Assembly (NCBI GenBank): GCA_001584585.1
Contig: LSYV01000060.1
Span: 472,381 to 536,380 of the forward strand
Source: Gonium pectorale
Taxonomy: Eukaryota; Chlorophyta; Chlorophyceae; Chlamydomonadales; Volvocaceae
Reading direction: 5' to 3'
DNA: 64,000 nucleotides
The position numbers were made by a program, and so were the translations under genes. The notes beneath the pieces were generated by a model. It was given only the letters and a program-made list of their open reading frames with translations. It searched no databases and was not told where the DNA came from. Of this stretch, positions 11,101 through 21,500 are shown one piece after another; positions within the stretch are counted from its first letter, which is position 1, and the number at the start of each line of letters is the position of its first letter.

Positions 11101-13683
11101 GCAGGTAGTTCTCCAGGCTGATGCCGTCCACGTACTCCATCCACAGCCCGTACCTGCGTACAGCATGCGTATGGTAAGTGTGCGGTGGGCGTACGCTCAT
11201 GTCGTACGACAAGGCACGGGGCGTGGCAGCAGGCGGGCGCGGAGCGAGGTTGGGTTCGAACGGGGGATGGGACAGCGTCCGGAGGGACAGCGACACAAGA
11301 GCACTGGCCGACGGCGGTGTCACATCCTCTCAGTCGCCCAACTGGCGCCCGCCGTCATAACGCTGGGGAAGACGACCACCAACGCGACCAGCCCAGAAGC
11401 CGTCCGCGGCCGCACGGCGCGGCTGTGATTATCCAACAGCAACGAATGCACACCGCGAAGAGAGGTAAGCCTTGTTTGGTGTGCTTTCGCCGGGTCCGGC
11501 GTCCGGCGCCCCCCTCGCCCCTCGCACGCACCAGTCGACTGGGTAGCCGACGCCCGGCACGACGCCCCGCACCGGCGCCAGCCACATACGAGGCACCAGG
11601 TCCTGCGGTTGCCGCCGGCAGGGCGGGGCACAGCAAGGGGCGCGAGGCGCTCTGTCTCGGGCACTTCCGCTGCTGCCTCAGCCGTACTCGCGGATGGCTC
11701 TGGCCCACGCGTTGGGCCGACCAGGCGGGCAGGCGACCAGCGGCTGGCTGACCGGGGGCGTGCGGCGGCTTGCGGGGGGACCCGTCCCAGCCGGGGGTAA
11801 ACTAAGTAGGGCAGGCATACCCAGTGATCAGACCGCGCCAGGCGCGGCGCAGAACGCGGACCGAGCGACCTGTCCGGCTTGAGCCGGGTCTCCCTCACAA
11901 GACCCAGCTGCCGGCCCTGCTGCCGCTAGAGCCGACGCTGCCTCCGACGCCGCCGCGACTGCCCGGCCCGTGCGCCCCCGGCCCACACCCCCGCCCTCTC
12001 CCCACCGTGAAGCCGCACTCCACCGACAGCTTGTCCAGCGCCATGAGGTGCCGCATCACCTGCCAGGCGGGTCCACCAGCGCAAGATGGGGACGGACGAG
12101 TCAGCATTAGCTTAGGCTGGCTACAAGCACGTTAGGCTGGTACGGGAGATACGGTGGTCCGCCGCCTACCCACCGACAGCCCCGCATGCAGACAAGGGCG
12201 CCGAGCAGCGGGAGGAGTGTTGACGGGGCAGCGTGGGGCATGGGAAGGGAAAGGCTATGAGTAACGGCGAGCAGCCCGGGGGTTGCACCCGGGGTTTGCA
12301 CTGGGTGCGGGTGCGCGGGGTAGGCTGCGGGTGGGTGCGGAAGACAGCGGTGATGGTCCGGAGAAGAATCCGCCGCCGCCCACCCGCCAACAGCGATGCA
12401 TTCCGCGAGGTGGTGCACCAGCGCTGCGTGCCCTCTTTCCCTAACGTTCTGCCGCCACGAGGCGTAGGGAGCCGCACACGCGGGCGCTGCCGTACGGTCG
12501 TGCGCACCTCGGCCGTACGGTCGGGCTTGCAGGTGGGGATCTTTGCCCCGGGGCGCTTCTGGATGGGCAGGCAGTACATCTTGACGACGGCCTCCCCCGA
12601 CGGCGTCATGTTGGTGTTGGCGCGGAAGATCCAGCTGCGGGTTTGATGAATGGGGTTGGCTTGTAACGGGCTGCGATTTGGCGCATGTGAATTGGCGCCT
12701 ACACACGTAGATGTGCGGGCATACATCCCTGCGAGCCCCGACATGACCCTGCCTGGACTGAGAAGCCGAATCCGCCCGCGAGTTGCCGTATGCTGTCATC
12801 ACGAATATTTGCGCCGCACTGCCCGCACTGCCCCAATGCCGTAAACCCAACTCGCGCCCGGCCAAGAAGCATCACCGCCCTCTGTCTTCCCTCCGCCTCT
12901 GAGCACGCATAAGCCAGCACCGCGTCGCGCGGGCACCTTGCAGCCGCCGCCGCGCCGCCACCCTCACCTGCTGGTGGCCCCCGCCTCATTATCGTACGTG
13001 TAGTTCATGAACGTCGTACTCTCCTGGATCGGGCGCAGCTGGTGACGGCAGCCGTAGCAGCGCTTGCACTCGGGCAGACCGGCGGTCTGCTTGGCGCTGC
13101 GCGGCTTGTAGCTGGAGGGTTTAAACTGTACGGGAATCGTCGGATCCAGCTCGGGGTCGTACACGGGCTGCCGCTTCTTCCGGAGCTCCTCATTGGTCTC
13201 CCGCGGCGCCTCTTCTGCCACTGCCTTGTTGTCTTCAAGCTTCTGCGCAAGCATCTTAGCATGCTCCCGTTCCTTCTCAGCAAGCCGCTTCGCCGCGTTC
13301 GCATGGGCCCCAGCGCCGCTGCCGCGCGCTGCACCAGCCCCGCCGGCGCCCGACGTCCGACTGCCGCCGCCGCTACTGCCCGCACCCAAGAGGACACGGG
13401 CAGGCCCCGAGCCTGACCCCGGGCCCGCGGTGGTTGACCCCTCTGAGGATGCTGCTTCATCGGGTGGTGGTGTGTCGCCAAGGTGGCACTCGTAGCACAG
13501 GCGGCACTGGGAGACGTGGGGGATGGCGCATTCCGCAACCTGTGCAACAGGCGACGGGTGGCCGGTTAGGGCACCGGCCAGTCTGCAACCTCACAGGGCA
13601 GTGTGAGTCGCAGCGAGCGCGCACACCGCGAGCAGAAGCACCAGCGCCAGCAGCGCTCCGCCAGCACGGGATTGACACGCCAT
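8165..13683 (-). CDS. predicted secretory-pathway atypical kinase-like protein, 11 exons, about 610 aa
   Basis: Exons (minus): 13683-13627, 13539-12968, 12634-12508, 12059-12006, 11602-11532, 11153-10955, 10496-10399, 9943-9736, 9174-9111, 8709-8615, 8452-8165. All phases agree. Exon 1 encodes a hydrophobic signal peptide (M-A-C-Q-S-R then an Ala/Leu run); its donor is the least certain. A Cys-rich segment follows (CRLCYEC, CKRCYGC). The core has kinase hallmarks: VVKMY (candidate ATP-binding Lys), a hinge-like WMEYVDGISLENYL, catalytic-loop-like CDRHAQN (D351, N356) and metal-site-like LIDNE (D369). D-R-H-x-x-N plus I-D resembles PI3/4-kinase- and FAM20-type folds rather than Hanks kinases. 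The C-terminus (exons 10-11) is an unrecognised tail. Intron 6 needs a GC donor. The substrate is unknown; a lumenal or Golgi protein kinase is an inference from the signal peptide. Confidence 0.8.
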
Positions 13684-14049
13684 GTAGCCGTGCCAGTTGA
13701 CTACGATGAGAGGCGATGCAAGACGTTGTGATCGTCTGTGTGTAGCATCCTGCGCTTCAATAGAGTATGTGCCTCGAGCTTGCCATGCGGCCAAGTTGAC
13801 CCCTGGGCGCTTGCGAGTTGAAAAAGTTAGGCTGATTTAAGTTGCAATGTTGCATTACCAGTGACGCACAGTGCTGGTAGCGGGGCCCAGCCCGTCGCTG
13901 ACAGCAACTGCCGCAGTGCCATGCCAACGCTCCGGAACCGGTTCCGTTGTGACATTTACGTGTAATCAATTTGACATCTCCGTTGGTGTGCATAAAGCTA
14001 ACTGAACTGATAACGTGCTTACCAAGTGAGCGTATAGCGTTGGGGCGGC
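13684..14049. promoter_or_regulatory. bidirectional promoter region between the kinase-like gene and MRPL47
   Basis: The two start codons (ATG at 13683 on -, ATG at 14050 on +) are only 366 bp apart in head-to-head orientation, so both promoters and 5' UTRs must fit here or overlap. No TATA box or other element could be assigned with confidence. Confidence 0.6.
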
Positions 14050-15400
14050 ATGCACGCCCTTCTAGCCCTTCGGCACGGGAATACGCTCGCAGTATTCCTA
14101 CAACGATGTGCATTTAATACCCCTCTAGGGCGTGATACGACCACCAGCTTCCGATTCTTGCAATCAAGCGCAGCGCCGCACGACCTGCGGGAGTTCCTGG
14201 ATTGGGAGTCGCGGGGTGCTGGTGGCAACGAGGCGTACGGTGGGTTGTCGCGTCTCTCGGGGCGGCTGTGGGCTTCACGGTGGGTTTCGTGACACAACTC
14301 TGCATTCCTGCGGGACTACGGCGCTACATGTAGGGAGAGCATGGAAGGTGGAGGAGCTCCGTAACAAGTCTTGGCAGGACCTTCACAAGCTCTGGTGCGT
14401 CCTGTGGCGCTTGCGGCCGGGGGGGTTCGTATGTGCAAGGCAGCTGCGTGCGGGCGGGTCGGGGACGATATGTCAGCCGCAGCTAGCCAGAGCTCCCTCC
14501 AGTCCTGTCAGCGTTGCGTGAGAACCTCCATCAGCTTAAGGTTTCGCCCACATACCGCTTGCTTGGACGTCTCCTGCCTGCCCCCATCCACCACCGCCAG
14601 CACCACGGCCATCACCACCACCACCATCACGCCATCACCATCACACCATTCCCACCATCACCATCACACCGCCGCCGCCACGACCACCATACCAGTTGCT
14701 CCCCTCTTCCCACCCGCTTGCCCCTCCCCCGCCAGGTACGTGTGCGCCAAGGAGCGCAACCTGCTGCTGACCGAGATGGCCTGGAAGCGCGTGCCCAAGA
14801 ACCTCGAGGAGGAGCGCATGCGGGACATGGCGGTCGGCCACGACAGCGTGGAGCGGGACGCGCACCGCATGCGGTACCAGGAGGTGCGCGGCGGCGGCGG
14901 TAGCGGTGCTGAGGATTGCTCGGCGCGGCGGGGTGGGGCGGGGAGGGGGGAACCGGGGTAGTGTAGCGGCGGCGGTGGCGCCACTACGGACTGTTCAGCG
15001 GCGCGGCGCGGCGCGGCGGGGCGCGGCGGGGCGCGGCGGGAACCGGGTTAGAGTGGCGCACGTGCGGTCCACACTCGCCTTCGCTCCCCGCGCCACATCA
15101 GCGTGCGGGGAGCTGGCCGATCATGCGTACAAGCCTGGCCCTACCATGCACAGCGTGCCAGCCAGCTTGGCCCATTGCCAGCAGCAAAGGGCATCCGATG
15201 CGCTCGCGCCTGGCGGCGCGCAGCCTAAACATCCTGCCCCCCCTCTCCTTCCCGCCCTGCCCATTGCCGCCAACCTGGCGCCCGCCGCTCAGGTCCAGGC
15301 CACGCTGAAGCACATCCGGCAGGTGCTGCAGGAGCGGGTGGACGCGGAGCTGGTGCCGCGCCTGCGCAAGGAGATGCAGGAGGTGCTAGACGCTCGGTAG
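14050..15400 (+). CDS. MRPL47: mitochondrial ribosomal protein uL29m (MRPL47), 4 exons, 168 aa
   Basis: Exons: 14050-14239, 14334-14394, 14736-14883 and 15293-15400; all phases agree and the sum is 168 codons plus TAG. The N-terminus (MHALLALRHGNTL...) is basic and lacks acidic residues, as expected for a mitochondrial presequence. The mature part starts with LREFLDWE and GRAWKVEELRNKSWQDLHKLW, then YVCAKERNLLLTE across the exon 2/3 junction: the signature of the MRP-L47 family, which is the L29-type protein of the mitochondrial large subunit near the exit tunnel. The last exon is a charged helix. It is divergently transcribed from the kinase-like gene. The length is ordinary for the family. 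Confidence 0.92.
14590..14690 (+). repeat. (CCA/ATC)-type microsatellite in MRPL47 intron 2
   Basis: A run of CACCAC/CACCATC units immediately before the pyrimidine-rich tract and acceptor of MRPL47 exon 3. It is intronic and imperfect. In the + frame it would read as His-rich, but it is not coding. Confidence 0.8.
15001..15042 (+). repeat. GC-only minisatellite in MRPL47 intron 3
   Basis: Short tandem units of the form GGCGCGGCGGG. They lie inside the intron between MRPL47 exons 3 and 4. Confidence 0.7.
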
Positions 15401-18400
15401 CCCGCTCGCCGGGCTACCGTAGCAAGGGGGCACAGAAGGTGCTTGATACGCGGTGCTTCCCAATCTAGCAAGCAAGGCGTTGCCTCCGGTCACAGGCCGG
15501 GCCGTGACTGTGGCCGTGACCAGCGGAAGGCGGTGGCCTCCTCTAGGCTAGCTTCTAGGCAGCCTCCCGGGGTGGCCTCCAGCCGGGGCAGCTACGGAGT
15601 TTGAGCTCCGGAGGCGGGGGTCCACGGCCCGAGCGGCAGCGCCAGCCGCCTCGCGGACCCTCGGGCCGAGCCGCGCTGGCCCCTCCTGTGCAAGGAGGTG
15701 CGGGAGAGGGCGTTAGCCACAGGCCGTTTTTGCATAGTGTCAAGCCGCGCGGCCGGGCGTTGTCTTTTGACTGGGGCACAGTCGCTGCCTATGCGCGGGA
15801 GGGTGCGTCCGCGTGGCTATGCACGGGCGCTTGGTCAGGCTGGTTACCGGCCGCTTAGATGCACGAATGTGCTCGGCTTGTCATTTGGGCGGTACGGGAG
15901 GAGCCCGGGGCAGCCGACGGCGGCCCTGCAGGCTGGCATGGAGACCGTGCGCCAGCTCGCACAGCGGATCGGGTTGGAATGGGCCAGCCTCCTTGTGCCA
16001 GCAGGCGGGTGAAGAGCGCTCGTTGGTCCACCCAGGCGTGAGACGCGGACAGCACGGTTGCGCGGGACGGAGCGGAGGCAGGGACACGTGGGTAGGGTAA
16101 GGTAGGGTAGGCTGGACTGTGCCCCGGTTCGCCTCCGCCGAAAGCCCTAACCACCTGTCGTGCGCGTTGTAGAGGCGCGTGTAGAACTAGTGTCGGCTTG
16201 GGCTTGCACGACCTGCCTGGTTTGCGTTGTCCAGCTGTTGTAGACGTGCGGCGGCTGCCCGCGTGGCCCCAAGCCATGGCCGCTGCCGAAAGGTTTGACG
16301 TCGTGATGGCCGGGGGGTGGCTTTCAGTACTATCCGAGTGCGGAGCGCCGGATGTGGGCCAAGGGTAAGTCTTGCTTTCTTAAGACCCGATGAGTTGAGA
16401 TCGGCTGCCGCAGCGTCCTGCCTCCATGAAGCCCGGTTATTGGCAAGGATGAAACGGAGCAAATGCCGATTGTGTTCCTTCTTGTGGGAAAGGATACGAG
16501 GGTCTAGGGGTAGCCCCTTCCTTTCCTTTGGGTGTGCCTGTGCAAGCTGGGCCAGTACTGGACGGGTGCGCGTCAGAGCGGGTGGCGGCAACGGGTGCTC
16601 GCCACGTATCAACACCCTTCTTCAGAGCTGCCCGAAGCATATAAGCGGGGAAATCTTTCACTTTGAGCGCCCGACAGGAGAGTGCTGCTGGGCGCGAGTT
16701 ACAGTAGTACAGTTGCATGCAGTAGTAATACTAATTTCTGTACCTATGAGGACAGACCTTTCGTCCATAGCGACTCGCTCCAGGCCGCGCTGCACTGGGC
16801 CCTGAGCCCTGGTGAGTAAGCATCACGTACACATGAAATAACTGCAGAGGCACTGCAGGCACAATACAGGCGGTACAGTATTGCGTGCGGCGCTCCGCCA
16901 CAGGCAGATGCGCGAAGGTAGGCGTTGGTAGGCCCAGGGGAGGCCAGCGGGGAGGCAGAAGGGTGCGCTCTGCGCTGTAGTTAGGGCACGGTTTCGGTGG
17001 TTCTTAAGGTTCTTATCACGAGAGGGCTGCCCGTCCCCTTGACCGAGCCGCGAGGCTTCCCCCCAACACGACCCGCCAACAGAGCCCACACACGCCACCG
17101 CAGCATAGGGAACTCAGTTCTCCAGCCACACCTCGCCAAGGTCCGGTTCCGGCACCTGCGGTGGGATGTACGGCATTCGAGGTCAGCACATAATAGCTCT
17201 ATGTGTTCGTCCTGGACTGCCCCACGTCTCTCCCGCATCCCGCACATGCGTAAGAGTGTACCGACTTGTACCAACCCAACTCTGCTAAGCCATCCCAGCA
17301 ACCCATGCCCTCCTTCCCTTCTCCCCCTTCCAGCCACCCCGACTTCGCTAAACCATACCATCCATCCAACGGCCCAACCTCTCCTTCCCATCTCCCGCTT
17401 CCAACTCGTCCCCCTTCCGCGACCCGTTGGACCCGCCCCCCCTGGACCCGCTGGACAGCCTATTTCCGACCACCCCCCATATTTATGTACCTCCCTCTTT
17501 CTGTGCAGGTTTCTCTTTTTTCAACCTTTCCACAGAAAAAAAGTAGGGGTTGTGCGGGGTTCAGCATTGGGGGGGGGGGCGAGTGACTTTGCTTGCAAAC
17601 AATCAAGTAAAACTCATGCGGTAATGGCCAGATGCATCTCATTTGGTGAATTCCAGCTGGGCTCAGCAGCAGCCCGTCATCTCAGAACATTTGTCGGCCA
17701 CCGACATCGCAGTACGCGTAAATCGTTTGCGCCATGATTCAAGAATTGAATGTTGCCAATGACTATGCGCAGCGCAGCACAGCTGGCTCTGAGGTCGGCG
17801 GCGCAACACCCTCGCAACATCCCTGCCCAGACCGGGCCCAGAACGCTTCCTTCGATACAAAAGAGGACAGAAGTTTGGTCCAATGTAGATGCGATGGCGA
17901 TGGCTCGGTTTGGCGCGCAACCGTCGACCCCGACCCGACCGTGGCACCTTGAACATGGCAGCGTCAGGCCGGTCGCATTGTACTCTCAAGCGCCTTGTGC
18001 ATTCTTGTGTGGAAGAAGGAGCATGAAACGCAGCTGGAAAAGGTGACGAAGTATCGGCCGAGCGGATTCCGGTATCATTCATCGTCTTACCACCTCGCTT
18101 TTCCATACCTTGTGAACACGGTGATCAGTGGCGCGTGATACAAACCTTCGACCCCCTGAAACGCGCTCCATCCTAGCGCTGGCAAAGGTCGGGCTCAGCA
18201 GCCTGTTAGGACACAAAAGCAATAGCACCTTGTGACACAACTGCAGCGGCAGCAGCGCTATTGAGCGGTCCACCGCGCCAGCTGCGGAACTACCAAGCAA
18301 CGGACGGAGCAGCGCGCTTGTGGTGCAAGAACGCGTCCCTGCTTGTCGGGCCCATCCTTGTGTTTTGAAAGGCCTTGGACTACCTTGTGGAGCCGTTCCG

Positions 18401-18539
18401 ACAGCGCGTCGTCTCGCGTTCGCTGATTCGTCGACGGAGCGCCAATCGCTCGGCTGCAGCAGTCGCTGACCGACCGCGCTCGGGCACCTGTGGAACGTCA
18501 AGCCTCCTGTGACATTGGCACGCTCATACCGCTGACGGA
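15401..18539. other. intergenic region, no confident gene
   Basis: About 3.1 kb between the MRPL47 stop and the predicted start of the double esterase. Several mid-size open frames exist on both strands (for example 16317-16805 +, 16997-17737 + and 18079-18609 -) but none shows a recognisable family, a codon pattern like the neighbours, or linked splice-compatible frames. It should contain the MRPL47 3' UTR and the esterase promoter. Confidence 0.5.
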
Positions 18540-21500
18540 ATGCAGACAGGACGTCTGCTGCGCCCATGCCGCTGGGGCAGGTACGCTGCAGTTTGTGGTA
18601 GTGGCACATACCCAGTAACGGGCGCTCATGCGCCTGTAAGCTAGACCCGACAACGCCTTAAATGGCCTTGGAGTCTCGGCCTTACCCACCCTGAACGGAG
18701 CGCGGGAACGGACCAGCACTCTCAAGCGGACCTGTGCATTGACGCCCACGCTCTCGCCGCCCTCCCCCGACCTTGTGCCCTCGCGCCCTCGTGACCTCGC
18801 ATGTCTCCCGCTTGTCTCGCAGCATCAGCGGCCGCGCCGCCCCCGCTGTACACCGCAGCCGGGCGCCGGGGCCGCTGCGGGTGGCCATGCCCGTCGCCCC
18901 CGCAGCAGCCGGGGAGCACGGCTCCAAGGACCCCGCACACCAGGTCAGTACACTGCAGTACAGCACAGAGCGCTAGCCTTTCGCGGGTTGCTGGATGCGA
19001 TGACGGGCGAGCCGGACGGCTGCTGCACGGAGGGGAGTAATACGCCATGCCGTCTACTGCACAGGGATGAGCAGGCCGGGAGTCAGATGCTGCGCGATGG
19101 CTCCCCCCCTCCCCGTTGTTTACGGTCGCGTAACCGATTTGTCTGCTGCTAGTGCGGGGGTATCAGCCTGTTGGCCGTCGCCTGCTGTAAGGGAGACGCA
19201 GAGTCCGCCCGCAGTGCACGGCGCCGTGTGTGCACGGCGCAGCACGTTGTGGGGCCCCGTAGGGTGCGCCGTTCCCGATGGGGGTGTGTTGAGTTGCTGC
19301 TTGCGCCGTCAGCGACCCGTCTGGCCCATCCCGCGCCCCACCGTCGCAGGGCATCGCTGAGGCGGCCTCGGGCCCCGGCGGCATCGCCACCCTGGTGCTG
19401 GAGCTGCCGCCAGAGGTGATTCCGCCTCCGCCGGCAGCGGCGGAGGCAACGGTGGCACCGCCCGACGGCGCCGCTGCCGCACTGGCGGCGGCGGACGTGC
19501 CGGTGGTGAACAACGTGGTGACAGCCCCGGGTATCTCCGCCCTGGCGGCAGCTGCTGCCGCCGAACCCGAAACTGTCGCGTCCGCCGCGCCAGCGGAGGC
19601 TGCCGCGGCGACGACGACGGCCGCGCCGGAGCCGGGCGCGGTGCCCAGCACCAGCGGCGGCGGCGCTGCGGCTGCTGCCGGCGCCCCTGCCCCGTCCACC
19701 ACCTCCACCTCCGCTGACGGTCCGTTTGCGCTGGTCCGCAGCGTGCCCCTGGCGGGTGGCCGGCTGGACATCGTGAGGTGGCGCGGCGAGCGCATGCTCC
19801 GTATCTGGACGCCGCCTGGTGGGTGGCGGTTGTGGGTTTTTTGCGCTGGGGGTTTGGGATTATCCGTTGGTGGTTGGAACGGCTCGGCTGCCAGCTGCGG
19901 CCCACGGCTGTCCAAGGTTCTAGGTCCCCCCACCCCGCGGTCCCCCCTGTGCCCCGGGTGGGGGAGCAGGGCGACTGCGCACTCGCGGGCGTTTCGCCCT
20001 CAACCCCACCCGTTCCGCCCGAGCGCCGTCAGCAACAGACCCCGTACCGGTACTCCACCACCCTCCGCCGCCCCCCCCCTTCATGACCCCCGGTGTGCCG
20101 GCGCAGGCTACAGCCGCTCCGACGCGGCGCGCGAGCCGTACCCGGTGATGTACCTCAACGACGGCCAGAACCTGTTTGACGCCAAGCTGTCGCTCAGCGG
20201 CCACGCCTGGCACGCGGCCGAGGCGGCGGCGGAGGGCATCGGCTCCGGCCAGCTGCCGCCCTTTGTCATCGTGGGCATCGACCACTCGGGAGCCACGTAA
20301 GGCCGCCGGGGGTGGCAAGGGGGGGCATGGGGGGGCCCACGTGGAGGCAGGGAGGGCGGGGGTCAGTGAGGCTGGTACAGGGAGGCAGGGGGTTAATGAG
20401 GCGAGGGGGGGAGGGAGGCGGGGGGGAAGGGAGGCAGGGGGGAAGGGAGGCAGGGGGGAAGGGAGGCAGTGGCAGGACACACAGGGCGGCATGGGGAGAA
20501 GAAGGCAATGCGTTTGCTCATGCGTTGCAGACTTCCCGTCATCCGGCTGTCGGCATTAGGGGCGTGCTGCTGGGAGTGGCTGCGGGACTCCGCCTCGAGT
20601 TTGCGACAGCTCTGGAGGTTTGTCAGTCCTGGCGAGAACGCCGTTCCAAGCTCACTGTGTTACGCCCGCCCCCCCGCCCCGCAATGAGGAATCCCTAAAG
20701 GAGCCCTGATCGCCCCTCACCCCCGCCCCCTCGCCCGGCAGCCGCTCCTACGATTACCTGCCCTACCCGCCCGGCACCGCCGGCGGTGCTCGCCTCGACG
20801 CCGAGCAGTGGCCCGGCGGCGGCGTGGACACCTACCTCGCCGCCGTACGGGACGAGATCATGCCGTACGCCGAGCGGGCGTACGGTGTGTCTACCGTACC
20901 ATCCATGCGCGGCTTCGGGGGCTCCTCCTTCGGCGGCGTCTGCGCCCTCATGGCTGCCATGCGGCTGCCCGGCGTGTTCGGGTCCTTCCTGGTGGAGAGC
21001 CCCAGCCTGTGGTTCGGCGACGAGAAGCTGCTGCGGGAGGAGCTGCCGACGCACCCCGGGCCCTGGCCGGCGCGCGTGTTCCTGGCCATGGGCACCAAGG
21101 TGGGCCCGCACGCGCGGGGAGGGGGGCGTCGGAACCAGTTTGGGAACCACTTGGAACCAGTCCTTGGGTTGTGTGTTTGTTGGGGCTTGCCTGCCCAGGA
21201 GCAGGCTGAAAGGCTGGATATGGGAAGTGGCTTCGCTGGGAAGTCTGCGCATCCGCCTCGGCGACCAATGTCCCGGTGTTCGCCGCGCGGATGCGAAGGG
21301 ACCTAGCCTATGGGTCATGCCGTACGGGACCCATGTGTCTGTGTATGTGCGTGCCGGCGCCCGCGTGTTCCCCACCTGCTGGCTTGTTGCTTCCCCTCAC
21401 ACCCACCTTCCTCACCCACCCGGACGAGCATTCCTCCCCGCCGCCCCACGCACACAATGCGCACTCGCTCGTTCCCCATCCCACCCTACCCTCTGGCATG

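Noticed and set aside
14594..14690. His-rich coding segment
   Set aside because: Microsatellite inside MRPL47 intron 2, next to the acceptor.
18079..18609. 176-codon minus-strand ORF upstream of the esterase gene
   Set aside because: No family signal, overlaps the predicted esterase leader exon; not supportable.
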